Positions 1 through 13,399 of a DNA stretch of 64,000 bases are shown piece after piece. The notes under the pieces are model-generated. The model worked only from the letters and a program-made list of their open reading frames with translations, did no database searches and had not been told where the DNA came from. Position 1 is the first letter of the stretch, and each line of letters starts with the position of its first letter. This stretch comes from Hsuehochloa calcarea (taxonomy: Eukaryota > Streptophyta > Magnoliopsida > Poales > Poaceae): positions 20,746,177-20,810,176 of the forward strand of contig CM070596.1 in the NCBI GenBank assembly GCA_036346395.1, given 5' to 3'. A program made the translations under genes and the position numbers.

Positions 1-3000
1 CTTCCTTAGGTATACCGGCCGGAGAGAATTGAGATACGGTCATTTTTAGCAAGAAAATCCTATTGGGATAGACCACCCATGTGAGACAATCCCAACTTAG
101 ACATAAGCATATAGCAAACGCTAAGAGGGCACACATGTTGTGCCGGAGAGGCCAGTGTGAGGTAGTTAGTATGTTGCATCCCACAACATAGGTAATCGTG
201 CTCATTAAGCACAGTATATATCACACTGGGTTCCTAAGGAATATAGGATTTCACGGTCTCCATGTCCTCACACCACCTGTGGTCCAAACCAATAAAACCT
301 CCCCCTTACTTAACCGTACGGTACCCATATACCGCATGTGATAGTACGCTCGGTACTTGGAGTGTAACGTCCATGGCTCGGTCCTTAATGGTCCAGACAA
401 GACAACCACAAACTCGAATCTCGTGCATAACAGCACCCACACTACAACCACTTGTCCGGACCCAAAACCATTTAACAATAACAAGTTTTGAACCAAAATA
501 ACCAGATATAACAATCTGGACAAAAATTAATAAAAGAAGAAGAATTGTTATGTGTCTCCCACAATTGACGAGCTAGTCCCGTCAATTGATCTACTGCGTT
601 ATCTAGACCCGCAATGGCTAAGCAATTGACACACAACAATCATACCATCACAAACCTATCTTAAGCATATGTGTATGTGAAATATCAGGGATAACCATCA
701 AGCACAGAATATAACTAATCTACTCAAAACATAAAAGTATACCGAAAATAGCATGCAGTCAATATCATTGCATTTCAAATACTAATGTAAGAAAACTGGG
801 ATCAATATGATGCAAAAGAAAGTTCAAATGATGCTTGCCTTCCTGGGAGTTCACTTGCTCACTCTCGGTTATGTAGTTGTTCATTTGCGACAACTCGGAC
901 TCTATAGAAATAGCGACATCGAATGAACACCGAGAAAACTCAAAAATTCAAATTTCTCAAAAATGAATGAAATTTTTACAGTAGCTATATTATCATTTTA
1001 TATGAATTTAGGTGAAAGAATTATTTCAATTGTATTTCGTATGTGAAAGTTATGGCAGTTTGAAAATCGGTTTTGGGAAAAATGCTGAAAAATGGGCTTC
1101 AATTACTGTTCATCCGAAATCCAATTTTTAGCACAAATTTGTAGAACAGTGTTGAAGAAAATGATTACATATATAAATATAAAATAAAATTATATGACCA
1201 AAATAAATTGGTTCAACTCATTTGGAGTTCATATGAATTAGTTATGAATTTTCAAAGTTAAAAGCATTTCGTAGTGTAAAAATAATAATTTTTCTATGAA
1301 ATTGCTACTACATAAAATACTTTTTAAACTCAATCTAACCTAACCTTTGTCATAATCAAAGTAGCTCATCCAACCACACAATGCCCGGATTAATGATCTT
1401 CCGACCATACAATCTATTCGATAATTGTACGAAATCCGGCCACCGACTTGTGGGCATAATATCATGTCTAAATTCATCAATCCTTCTCCGATATATTATT
1501 TAAGCTAATACTAGCTATCTAGCTCTACTAGTCTCACCTCGGCAATTCATATTCGTATACACCCAAAATTTCCACCGACCGAGGGTTAATAGACTAACCG
1601 TCACTTAACGAGCATTACAATTTAAATGTACCTCCAATACTTAATAGCTCACTAATCGATTACTCATATTCATACCACCGAACTTAGTCTCGAACGACCT
1701 CCACCAATCCAATCATATATGTGCCACTACGATCAACTAATAATCATTTATCTACTAATCCAATGGAGGCACAATTCCAGGGACTCGGCGCATAGGACTT
1801 ATCTATTAAATACATAGCAATCCAATTATTTATGCATAATCAAATAATACATTCTACCATCTCTCAAATTCTAGCATACATGTCTCATGTAGCTATTACT
1901 TCGGACATTCGATCAATTTGCTTATGCTTAATTAAATCATCCGATTCAACTAATCCAACAAGGTACATAATCCGACATCCAACGAGCAACAATACACATA
2001 TATAAAAGGTATATCATTAATCATCAACACATACGCCATCCACCAAGTAATAGATTATAAAAATCTTTATACATCCTATCCTCAAAAATAACCAATCCAG
2101 TGTGACATGAAACCTCCAATTAATGTCTCATCCAAAGATCACCACTAACTTCCATGCGACTTTATATCAATACCGTCCGATCAATTAATCGACTCATATA
2201 TTTTATGTAGCATCCACCGATCAATAATACTCATATTTTGCCACAATAATCTAATTATCCGCATCCACCAATACATCGATACATAATCACGCCTACGCAC
2301 AAATACAACCTAACCGGGGAATTATACCGGTCCTAAACTATCCAATCATTTTTATAAATATACATATAAAAATAGATGCCATGCTCATGACTAATATGCA
2401 ACATGAACAACTAAATATTGTAAACACGATTAGACACTAAAGATTTTTACCACAGCACTAAGCGTGCGAAATATCGCCGGACGTCTTCTCGGCTACGCGT
2501 CCATGTCGGTCGTCCTAGTGCCAACGCATGCGCCACACCGTCTTCTAGCACGACATGCCATGCCGGCTCGCCCCGCTCGGGCCATCACGCCGCTACATGC
2601 ATGGTCGTTGCACGCATGCGCCGTCTTTGCGGACGCTATCGAGGCCGGCCGCATGCATGCACCCGCCGAGCTGGCCGCCTTGTCGTCCTCCATCGCAGCT
2701 CCTCCTCGGCTCGGCCGTCTCCGCCTTGGTGTCCTTCGTGGCGGCCTCCTCGTCGGGTGTGTCGCCGGGCTGCCGCACCGCCGTGCCGCCCGGCCACCAT
2801 GCTGCCCGAGCGGGGGAAGCCCGCCGTGCAGCTCCACCGGCCGCTCGCCTGGCCGCAGCTACTGGTTCCAGTGCTGCCGCTGCTAGCTAGCGCCAAGCCG
2901 AGCCAACTGCAGCTGCTAGGAGCTGCCGCTGGTGCACTCTGGACTGCTGCTGCCGAGCTGCTTTTGCACTGCCGAACCGCTGGGGGTTTGCATGGGGCTG

Positions 3001-4453
3001 CTGCTACTCCAGCCGAACAAGCATAGCCCAGCTACAGTTCATCTCTCTCTCTCCTATTGCCAAATGCTCAAAAGAGCTTGCATGCGAAATCAAAACACAT
3101 GGATGGGAAGCTCTAGCGAAGATGAACACAATGGTGTGACATGCATAAGCAGGTTTTTGGTTCTTGGTGATGTTTGGAAAGAGAGAAGGTGATGGAATGA
3201 ATATGTGTTGAGCTCAAGAGAGGAGGGAAGAAAGAACAAGCAGTGCTTTTTCTGGAAAGAAGATAGTGGCGTGGGGAGGGATGGAGATGGCAGTGATCTG
3301 TGGCCTTGGGCTGTTGAGGGTGGTTCGGCTGGTATAAACCGAAAGGGGCAGTAGTGATGGAATAAAGAAAGGGGTAGTGGGGATGTGACTTGAGCTGGCA
3401 GTGGGTTGATAGTCAGTGAGGTGATGGATAGGGTTCGGCTGGGGAGATAACCTGGCGGGGTAGGGGGAAGAAAAATGGGAAGATGGCAGTGTGGGGTGGT
3501 GTGATCCGGCTGGGAGAAAAACAATTAGCAGCCGGAAATTCAGTAAATTTTAGACTTAGTTTTCTAGCTCGTAAAATCATGAAATTTTTATGGAAGGTTC
3601 CTGACACAATGTAGATATCTAGATAAAAATTTCAGGAATTTATTCATAGTGTGATTTTCTCTAAAAATCTTTAAAGTTCTGGTTTTTGTTGGGAGAAGAA
3701 AATAAGCAATGCAATTAAATCGCAGTGCATTTCTTCCTCTATTTTTCCAACTCGCTCAAACGACCTCGCATGAGTGAGCTAGTCGCTAAAATGGAACGCC
3801 CTCGAGATTACGATCGCAATGATATAACATGCATTGCATGATTTTTGGTTTTTGGTTGTGATTGCGAGGAGAGAAGTTTGAAAAGATAAAGAATGGCTGC
3901 TAATTCTTTTCTCCTTTTTGGGAATTCGCTCAAACTGCCATGCATGCGAAAACAAATTGCAGAATTGGGTTGCTCGTGCGATAACGATCGCGGTGGTATG
4001 ACATGCATGACTTGGTTTTGAATCTTTAACTGAGATTTGAAGGAGAGAAGCGACAGGAGTTAGCAGGGTCAGGATTTGGAAGAGATGACCGGAAAAGAAG
4101 GGACACGCGGTCGTTTCGGCCGCGGTTGGTCGAATTGGAAAATAAGAACGGCGATACTAATGTATGCATCATGATTTTTTAAATGCATGCGGAAACGAGA
4201 AACAAAATATTTAATTTAATTGCAGTCGCTCAAACAATTTGATTAAATATTGGTTATTATTATTGTTGTTTTTTTTAATACAACTTTTAAACAAATTTGA
4301 TTTGACTTGAAAATGCAACCTTTTAATTATCTCAATTTGATTTTAGAAGCAATCTTTTTACTTAAACACTGGAAAATTTTAAAACACTGCCAAATATTTA
4401 TTAGATCGCCTAGTTAAATATTAACATCCCGATTTTGAAAATCAGGATGTTAC
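1..4453 (-). mobile_element. Probable long LTR (Gypsy-style), minus orientation, cut by the window edge
   Basis: Read on the minus strand the block begins at 4453 with TGTAACATCCTGATTTTCAA. This TGTARCATCC-type start is familiar from Gypsy LTRs of grasses. An AT-rich part follows, then a GC-rich part (about 2460-3030), then AT-rich sequence again. The solo LTR at 7804-10113 has the same order and orientation. The short open frames in the GC-rich part overlap on both strands and match no protein I know, so I do not treat them as genes. No protease, RT or integrase sequence is present. The other LTR end would lie left of the window. No target duplication can be tested, so the element type is an inference. 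Confidence 0.45.
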
Positions 4454-7400
4454 AAAGAGCTCCACAAGGAATTCTATGAAGACTTTGTGAACTAGGATGC
4501 ACTGCCTAGTCGATTGCCTCTGGGCATGTCGAATGATCACCACAAGTTATCTTATTTTCGCTACAAGAGTTTATTAATTTCTTAAAGCCCATCGTGGCAA
4601 GTTAAGTAAGCTTTGATAATAAGATCTAGTTGTTACTATTCAATAATATTTTGGTACTTTGTTAGTTCTCTCATTAATGGGTGAAGGAATAAGTAAAATC
4701 TGAGGTACTATTTGGTCGGAGGGGTCATCGAATACATGTACGAGATGATACAGGACTCGAATGCGCCCATGTGTATGGTTGGAGGATAGTGTGGGTAGAT
4801 GTAGGATGGGTTCATGCAACATGTGAGAATACTTGTTGATATGCTGATGGTGAGATTTAGTAATGGCCAGATGGGTTGTGTCAGTTGGGCCAACTCGAAG
4901 CACGACACTATTGGCGGGCCTGTGCACAAAGACGACCATGCATCAGATGGGTTAGGCAAGCGCGGCATGAGCACCCATGCCGTGCTTGGGTTTGCACCCT
5001 GTCTCGGCACGCACAGTGCCATGCTAGGCCAGGCACGGACCAGGCCCAGCATGGCACGTCGGCCTAGCAGCACCGACACCGAGGGTGAGGACCAGACCAG
5101 ACGGCGGGCGTGGCGATGGTGGGGCGACGCCAGCACAGAGGACATTGCCGCAACTGAAGCACCCATAAAGACTGCTTCAACATCTCTTGTCCTCGTCGTT
5201 GGTCTCTCTACCATGACTTGTGAAGACCCGACAGCAGTAGTCTTGGCCTTTTTAGCTGGTGGGGTTGGCTGCTGGATCCAGCTTGGTCAGCACCGCTTTT
5301 TCTACCATGCATGTAAAGAAAAAGAAAAAAAATCAACTACAATCTTAGCAAGGATTCAAGATTAAGGCTGTATTTATGCATACCTGCATTCATTCATTTA
5401 TGAACTCTACAAAGGCTCCAATTAGGCTGAAAGGCTGGTCGTTGAAAGAAATAGGCTCCGAGACCATCTTTCACATTCTTCAAAATATTAGAAGTCCTTT
5501 CTTTGACTTTTTCTTCTAGCAATTCTAAAGCAAGAAATACAAATAAACTTAGTAATTTGTATGCTGCTAAGTTAAACATTGCTTTAAGGAATTCAGAGAG
5601 TAAATATACCTCTAGGACCATCTTTTGTCAAGTTCTTAGTCCCTTCAAGCATCCAAGCATAACAAACCCTTTTGTTTAGGGGGCTAATTCTATGTTGGAG
5701 GAAGTCATGAATGATTTTTCGACCAGTCATCCTGGCTTCCACGAGAAATAACTGCATCGACCAGTATTTTCTCTTTGGTTGTCAACTTTAGGGAAGCCTT
5801 TTCGTTTTTCACATATTGTGCAAACCACGTTGCAGGAGGACTTCCAGTGTACTTAAGACGTCTACCTTTAGGAAGTTCATAGTAAAACCACTTCTTCTAA
5901 TAGTCACATCACACATCTTTAATTGGAAGGGGAGGGTATTTTTTGGCCATTTAGTTGTGGAGCTTTAAGTACATGCTACCACAATTTCCCTGACCTCTAT
6001 TATTACTACGAAAAAGACGAACAGAGGGGAATGCAAGGAAAGCTTCACAAAGATGCGAAAAGACGTCAAGGACCAAAATCGAATTTAGCCCGAGGTGAAA
6101 TAGTTTTATCCTAAAATAATCTAAAACATCCGCTAGGAACTAACTCTCAAGCAAGTGAAAACCCAATTTCACAAAAGAAGCGAAAAGGACGATCTGACCT
6201 TCTCGAGGAATGTGAGCTGTTTCGTTGCCGCAATTTTCAAATGTGGTTCACAGGAAAACATAAATCTTTTCCTCTCTCACAAATTCTCATTAATTATTGG
6301 AATGATTGTGAAGGATAAAATCTTCTCAGTGCACATTTTAAGAAAACATAATATTTTTTATTTTCTTAAGCCATTGGGACTAGCTAACGAGGATTCTTGA
6401 CCAAGTCAGTATTTTTTGGTCAAAGTCAAAGTTTCTATAAAAAAGATCCACATATTAAGGGCCCACTTTATAACGATTATATACATACGACCACGATTAA
6501 AAAGAAGCCTAATCCCTTTTATTATAGCCAAACTAGTCGTAGACTAGTTTGAGTCATAAGACGACCAATCATGGACACCATGCAACTAGACATACGGTTT
6601 GGGCCACTCCTGACCAGAAAAACTGGTTGAAGGATATGACAGTTTCTGACGTAACTAACATGAGAGCAGTTATTAGCGTATCTGGCAACTTATGACAGTT
6701 AGCTAAGAGACGCATCGGTTCAAGACTCCACGAAGGCACATGCGTGAATACAAAAGGCATCTTACTATGTCCATGATAATAAAGGTCTCTATTTCAATCA
6801 TGTTCTCATATTTTATTTCCCCTGGATAAGAGGCCCTAGGTCTCGATCATGGACAGTGGCAAAACGAGATGATAACAATGAGGCAAAGGTCATGATGGTT
6901 GTGAATTGGGAAGAGATGGACCTTAGACATGCCTATGTTGATTAGCGGTGACGTTGGAGATTGGGGTGGTGGTGGCAGCGGTGCTACTAAACACAGGAGG
7001 AAGAACCACTCGCGTCAAAACGTAGGCAACGACAAGGGGACTTTGTTGCGAAGATATTGAAATGAAGTTCAACAGAGATGATGAATGGTGGCGATGAAGA
7101 TGACTAGTGCATGAACAGAAGTCAAATTAATTTGGGGTATTAGTTCATCAAAGGGTAGAATACAATGTGACATGGACAAATGTCGATTGGCCATGACAAT
7201 GGAGTTTTAGGTGGTTCTCAAGTTGTTTTGGAGGGAGAGGATGTGAGCACGGGTTGTTTTGGGCTCGATTTGAAGGCGAGCAAGCGTGGGGGCTACCGAT
7301 GAGGTGCACCACCCTCCCTTGCGCCAGACGAGTCGGGACACCATCGCGGTGGGCCTTGGCATGCTACCATGGGTGCCCATCTCATCTCTCTAAGGCATGG

Positions 7401-7798
7401 TGGGACACGACAACTGCTCGTGATCGCCACCCCCTTGTTGAAGCAGCGGGCCACACCACGTATCACGCGCCGCTTGGGGGCACCACCACCCTCGTTGCCT
7501 GGAGCAGCACCACGCAAAGCTGAGGCCGCCATCGTTGTGTGGTGTTGTGCTTGCAAGAGGAGACCGGGTGTCCATTGTTAGCCCAGGCACCCGGCGAGAA
7601 CTCACACATAACTTCTTGAAACATAAACAAAGACGAGAATTCCTCACGTGCTTTTCATACCCCACAATGAAACAACTGGTTACAATGCTTTTTATAGCTA
7701 TAATATGGCATGTAACCTCCCCACTAACACATTCAAGTAGACCACTACATGCACTAGCTCCACTACATGCAAATTCAATTAACATGCAAAACTGTAGG
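4454..7798. other. AT-rich intergenic stretch, no recognisable gene
   Basis: No reading frame here looks like a known family. A GC-rich patch at about 4880-5110 repeats GGCACG-like words, a composition seen in hAT ends of grasses and also at 30970-31480 here. On the minus strand, about 5700-5900, a short peptide-like stretch contains the words WFYYELPKGRR and PPATWFAQYVKNEK. It may be a worn transposon or gene exon, but I cannot assign it. Another GC-rich patch at 7250-7580 has overlapping frames on both strands and no domain. The block is probably eroded transposon sequence. Confidence 0.4.
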
Positions 7799-7803
7799 GA
7801 TAC
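7799..7803. repeat. Target-site duplication GATAC (left)
   Basis: Direct repeat partner of 10114-10118, immediately outside the TG...CA ends of the solo LTR. Confidence 0.8.
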
Positions 7804-10113
7804 TGTAACAACCTGGCTATTCGAAAGCCAAGATGTTACCTAAATAACTATCATACAACCAAATTTCGGAAGAATTTAAACTGTAATTCATCTAAGAACA
7901 TATAGAGACCAACTTTAATAGTAGCATGGCAAGAATAAGGACTGAATTTCATAAGAATATAATCAGTGAGTAATTTAAACAAACCACTAGCAACAATAAA
8001 CAAGAAACAGAACATGGAGTGAAACATCATGCCGTCTTAAATTTATTTAGTACAGTTCCTCAGTTAACAAATGGAAAGCATAATCAAGCTTATTAACAAA
8101 GGTAGATTATGGTGAACTGTGTGACAAGTGCTTGTCTACCCCCTCCCAATATTGCCATCATCAACGTTCACCTAAATAAATACAGAAAACAAGAATGAGT
8201 CGAAACTCAGCAAGTACAGTAAACAATTGAACATACCATGATATGAACAAGTCAATCTCAATACGAATTACGAATTACGAATTAATCTCTGAAAGCTTAT
8301 GTGTATGAATAGAATGAATGAATGGATGCATTGGAAGGAATGTACTACACACATGCTCATACCGGTATAGCGAGTGATACACCTGTCGGTGTTCACTTAA
8401 GCCCGTACTTAACAAAGTCTGGGGACCAAAATTGCCGTATGAAGAACATTTCATACGGGTGTTCGAAATTACCCACATTGGAATGGTGGGTCTTACATGT
8501 CCATACTGGAGTTGATGAGTCTTTACAAATCCACTCCCATGGACGGAACATGAACAACACATGAATGGAATGAACATATGAAATGAAAGTTACCATTTTC
8601 TTCCACATGGATTATCGAATAAGAACGGGATGTATAACATGGAATAGGAACATGGATCATAAATTATCAGCACATCAACCATCCACGAGCATTCAACATA
8701 AATCATATAACATGGAGTATGAACGTGGACCATAAAATTATCCGCACATCAACCATCAACGAGCATTCAGCAGAAATCAATATATCTTAGCACATTGTAC
8801 TTGCCTTCCGCGATGTGTTGCACTAGGAGGCAACGAAGGTGCTCCTACACTCACCGCCTCACCTCCTACACAAATACATATTCGAAATAAGGATAACATG
8901 GTACGACATAGCAACAGGTGACCTACACTAACCCTCCGACTAATCAACACGATCGACGGGGTTAAACTAACATTACACTATTCAGGCACCTGCCCATCCT
9001 ACTGGACAGCGGTACAAGAAAATTCATAATTAATTATATGGAACTCGAAACGACATGAAACCAATGCCCAATGAAACTTAACGCACAGAACTACGAAACT
9101 CTAGTTGGCGGGGTTTATCGATTCGGCCAAGACAATTGGCTAATCAGCAGTTGAAAATGTCTGACAGGCATCTGTCCAGACCACATAACAGCAGTAAAGA
9201 AAATGGTATAACTTTCATTCTACAGATCCAATGGAGGTGATCTTTATCAATCTAAAAATATTATTAAAAATTCTACAATAACCTATTTAAGTGGAGGTCC
9301 TGAAGCTTACATTAACAAGGTCAAAACTAAGGATCAAACAGACAGTTCCTTCTCGTCAGATAGACAGAACAGCGCACAAAGAATAACTCATATCTCCTAA
9401 ACCGTAAGACGGAATCTCGTGATCTCGGTGGCTATGGAAAGATAAAAACCTGGGACACAAAACTCTAGGAGACGAAAATATCAGATTCGGCCTGTAAAGA
9501 CCTGAACCTGTCCGCACAACCTACTGCACATAATATGGAATCCTACAGTAGCTAATACGATTCAATCCTACCAATCAAATCCGCATTCCAACAGCACCAA
9601 ACGGCAATACAAATGCGACATTACCCTTGAAGACTCGCCGGGAGATGGAGATCAACCCTCCGAAGAAACCCCTCCCCTTCCTCTCCCTTCCTTCTTCTTT
9701 GGGGGCCGGCCACCATGCTGCACAAGGGGAGGCCGACTGGGGGAACCAGGGAGAGGCGACATGGGGGACCTGGAGAGCGACGCCGAGGGGCAGCAGGGCC
9801 GAGATAGGGCAGGAGGAGGCACCAAGGAGCAGGGGGCGGCACTGGTTTGGGAGGAAAAGGGGGTGGTGGCTCAAGGGAGGGAATGGGGAGGGAGAGGGGA
9901 GAAGGGAGAGGGGAGAGGGTGGGGCGGCTAGGGCTAGGGGGGAGGACACCCCCTTGGTCGGCCCCCCTCTTGGGCCTCTTGGGCTGCGGCCCAAGGCCCA
10001 GGTTGCCGGGAAAAAAGCGGAACCCCCCCTGGAAAAATGAAAACTCAGACTTTTTTATTATCTCCTTGTCCCGAATTCTTTTCTTCTTTCCCGATAAAAT
10101 TTTGGGTATTACA
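7804..10113 (-). mobile_element. Solo LTR (2310 bp) with GATAC target duplication
   Basis: The plus strand reads TGTAACAACCTGG at the left end and GGTATTACA at the right end, so the unit is bounded by TG...CA. It is flanked by a perfect 5-bp direct repeat GATAC at 7799-7803 and 10114-10118, the usual target duplication of an LTR retrotransposon. No gag, protease, RT or integrase sequence lies inside. It therefore looks like a solo LTR left by LTR-LTR recombination. Shared order and short shared words with the blocks at 1-4453 and 23238-26.3 kb suggest the LTR reads on the minus strand. The GC-rich part at 9620-10030 has overlapping frames that I reject as genes. A non-autonomous element without coding capacity is the alternative. 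Confidence 0.8.
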
Positions 10114-10118
10114 GATAC
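10114..10118. repeat. Target-site duplication GATAC (right)
   Basis: Direct repeat partner of 7799-7803, immediately outside the CA end of the solo LTR. Confidence 0.8.
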
Positions 10119-11400
10119 GGGTAGGCTACACTAGCTGACAATTTAAAAATTCTACCACCTAAACTAGGAAGTGCAAACAAGAGATCATAGACCGTTACCA
10201 CTAGACATGCAGCGCAGCGAAAAAAGAGTTGTAGCAGTCTGATCCAACGTCGAGCACTTCGATGAAGTGATCATAGTCAATCATCCAGCGCTCTCGGTGT
10301 CGATTGTCTCCTCTAGCAACCAACCGCGTTCCTTGTTTAGGTTGAGGATCGTCCTCGATTAACGCAGCAGCGCCTCTACAGTATCCACATGTCGAGGGAT
10401 GGAACACCGTACGCTGGTGTGCTAGCACCAACTCGCATAGTAGGGCTCTCGAGAAGATGACAACTAGGGTTTTGGTGGAGCAACTCCCGTCATCCATTGT
10501 TTTACCCAATAGAGCATCTTCTTATATAGTATAACATCCCGAAATTTGGGCTTATTTTCAAAAATTTGAAAGTGTGAACTTTTTAAAACTTTTGATGGAT
10601 CTTATTGACATTTGCTTTTCTGGGTTTTATTGTAAGACTTTTTGTCTAATAAAAAAGTTAAGAATCAAATTATGGAAATACAAAACTAATTCAGGATCAA
10701 AATAAATTGAAATAAAATATGATAAATAAAAATCCAAACGTAGTGAATTTATACTGGTAATAAAATAGGGAAATTAATTAAAACATGTTTCAATTAACAT
10801 GTGGGTCTCACAAGTCACAATGTAGTTTTGTTATATATTTAATTTTCAGACTCACTGCCGTGTATTTGGCCACGTCATACACCATGGTGAGAAAACTGCC
10901 TCAGGTTGGTATTTAGACGTTTTTTCATAGTTCAGGGGCATAATACCTGGTTTCATACTTCAGGGGGGTTATAATGCAGATGAATCACCTTACTTGAGGG
11001 GCCAAAGTAGGCCTTTTCCATTTGGGAATTAGGGACTGAGCCGATGAAGTAGTTTGGGAATTTAGGACTTAGGGTTTTAATGCTAACAAACCTTATTCAA
11101 TGTCTTATGAGGACCTAAGTACAAAAAAAACCAAACCTGCAGTGGCGGAGAAAATCCCGCCATTACACCCCCATGTCATGCTGGTAACGATCAACACTCC
11201 ACAACAGCAGTCAAGTCCAGCGAATCGTCCTTTGGACCACAAGTGGCTCACTCAAAATAAGTTGAAGGGCACAAATATGCAATTTTACAGCTTAGGGACC
11301 TAAATGGACCTTTTTGACAAGTTTAGGGACTCACAGTGAATATCAAGGTATAGTTACATACATTAGAATTTACGATGAACATGATTAATTATTCTCTGTA
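10119..11400. other. Intergenic, LTR-like fragments
   Basis: At about 10529 the plus strand reads TATAACATCCCGAAATTTGG, which resembles a Gypsy LTR start with TG changed to TA. No matching LTR end or target duplication was found. The stretch 10200-10510 has a minus-strand open frame with no recognised domain, and its base composition resembles the transcribed part of an LTR. From 10840 to 11340 the sequence is non-coding and unassigned. Confidence 0.3.
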
Positions 11401-12400
11401 TGGTCGGCTTTACCTTTGATTCCTTCTTGAAACTCAAGAATATTTATCCACCTCTTGTTTTAGGGGGGTGTTATGTTTACATACATTGTCGTCTTTGATT
11501 TGGAATAGGTTTACTTTGGATTAGTTCCACATTGTCTTTGATTTGGACTCTTGTGTACATATGTGCATTGTATATAGGCCTACAAGTTTTTAAAAGGTCT
11601 TTGATTTGGACTCTTGTGTATATATGTGCACTACATGCTTACTGGTTTTGAAGGATATTGGCGTTTTTCGTTGTACCATAATTTTTTCTGTTAACTTATG
11701 CAATCAAGACAGTTAGTTTGTCAGCTTACCAAATAGATTTATGGCTATGCTATGTATTAAAGAGGAAAGATCCTGTAATTAGTTATTTGACCATTGATAC
11801 TAAAAAAACTCCTTGTAGATAATTTTCTTAATATAAACTTAAGAAAAAACTTGCTATGTAAAAGAAGCTAATTACACAGAAGCACAATCTTTTATCATTT
11901 GCTGAACAAATCGTGAATTGGTTAGCATTGCAAAATACTTTGTGGAGCTAGTTCTGATTTGTGCAATTACTGATGTTGAGCAAATGACGTGCATTGAAAA
12001 AAATTGTATTCACATATAGATCTAATTTGTGTGTTGCACATAGCTGATGGTACTTGGTGGGCGATAGATTATTAGATCCGTAGAAATACCAAGCTTGCAA
12101 ATAAGACAAAACAGCTGGGAAAGTTTCTTATATGCCAGTCCAAAGTACTGCAAAAATAGCACTAAAAAATTCTACAGAAATATCATTCGAAAGTTCAGGC
12201 TTGAAAATATGCTATTCAAAATATATTATTGCCTAGTGAAGCTATATCATGCTAAACTAATTTTCCCTATATTTCATCAGGTAAGACCGTAAGAGAAACA
12301 GTTGGATATCAAGTGCCATAATAACCAGTCGAAGTAGCGGAAAATGAAGATGTGGGGCTGCCATAGTACCAAACCTACAATGTCAAACACTACCAGTTTC
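11400..12400 (+). mobile_element. Possible Copia 3' LTR fragment with short direct repeats
   Basis: A purine tract TAGGGGGG ends at 11468 and is followed at once by TGTTATGTTTACAT, the arrangement of a polypurine tract beside a 3' LTR. The sequence then repeats the word CTTTGATTTGGA three times (about 11492, 11533 and 11601). Two of these continue into CTCTTGTGTAYATATGTGCA. No element end, internal domain or target duplication was identified. The rest up to 12400 is AT-rich without a gene. Confidence 0.35.
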
Positions 12401-13171
12401 TCACTTGGCTGTGACAGTAGCAGTAATTTTCGTGTTTGTTTTGTGACTTTAGTATTACCAAGTTAGACTTCTGAACTGTCAGCCTTTACATGCTTGCTTT
12501 TCTATGTACTGATCCTTTGCAAGATCAATGCAACTCTTATATTCTGCTTTCTGCAATGTACTACATGCAGGTTAGGTTATCTGTGATTCTGTGCTCCCAG
12601 CTCTAGTTTGTTGGTTCCGGTTACGTGTGCATCACACTCTAATGAGCAGGTCTAGATTCTCAAATCCAGATTGACATGTGCTGTTCCAGATCATAAGATT
12701 TTCGGATTGTGTGCAACCTCTTTGGAGACGACAACAATGCTCGTGTATTCCAAGTCATGATGAGCTCCCTGATCAAGAGTGCAGTACATTCAGATGCTAA
12801 GTTTATGTACTTGGAGGTGGATGGTGAGCTGGGGATTGTGAGGTGGTCTTCATGCATATTAGGATTTAGGAGCTATCTCCAGAGGATGACGGTATGTTGA
12901 TTAGGGTCCCTTCATGATGGTCTGGTCTGGTCTGGCCTCCCTCCTTCCCAGCATAACGAGGTAAATGAATGATGGATAAAGTATGGTGCTCTAGGCACCT
13001 AGCTGGATCACTTGAAGCTACCTATGTGTTATTCTGCAATCTTCTACTTCTTGAACTCAATTGGCAATCCCAATATGGTGGTCGTTTCTGATACATGTGA
13101 AAAGTGAGATTTGATGGCTGTTTAAGTAAAGATCCTTCTGTCACCGCCATAACCATACTAGAACAAACATC
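12400..13171. repeat. Tandem-duplicated unit, copy 1, left part (continues at 22439)
   Basis: This stretch resembles about 22770-23237 followed by 26490-26680 in the same order. Shared words include GTACGAAGTTAGACTT-like sequence at the start, then CTGCTTTCTG, then CCCGGCTCTAGT-like sequence. They continue with AACGAGG followed by AATGAATGATGGAT, and then ACTCAATTGRCAATCC. The copies are clearly diverged. No protein family is recognised in the short open frames here, so it could be a piece of an old gene or an old repeat. The CACTA element was inserted into this copy. Confidence 0.55.
13169..13171. repeat. CACTA target-site duplication ATC (left)
   Basis: Matches ATC at 22436-22438, directly outside the other terminus. 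Confidence 0.85.
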
Positions 13172-13274
13172 CACTACTACAAAAGAGTCTATAGCAGACG
13201 GCCCATCACAGACGGTTCCTAAGGAAGCGTCTGTGTTGGGTCAGTCTGGGCCTTGTTTTGGCGCAGCGGGCCTA

Positions 13275-13391
13275 TCACAGACGGTTCTATTTCGTAATCG
13301 TGCGCGATAGTCAATATCGCGACGGTTACGATATAGAACCGCTGCGCGATATTGATTATCGCGCACGATTACGAAATAGAACCGCCTGTGA
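13275..13391. repeat. Left subterminal long palindrome (46-bp arms)
   Basis: The arm 13275-13320 (starting TCACAGACGGTTCTATTTCG) is the reverse complement of 13346-13391 with about two mismatches. A 25-bp centre separates them and itself holds another CGGTT...GAACCG pair. Subterminal repeats are where CACTA transposase-associated proteins bind in known elements. The arms here are much longer than the usual short motifs and could fold into a cruciform or a stem-loop RNA. The open frames on both strands in this region come from the palindrome and are not genes. Confidence 0.9.
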
Positions 13392-13399
13392 TTTCTGCG

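Noticed and set aside
2464..3026. Several overlapping open frames on both strands
   Set aside because: All lie in a GC-rich part of an LTR-like block, with low-complexity Arg/Pro/Ala peptides and no domain.
4814..5365. 183-codon frame
   Set aside because: Part of it overlaps a long antisense frame. It covers a GGCACG-rich patch and has no recognised domain, so it was kept only as an intergenic note.
9575..10040. Overlapping frames of 137-139 codons on both strands
   Set aside because: They sit inside the solo LTR and have low complexity. Frames on both strands over the same GC-rich DNA are expected by chance.
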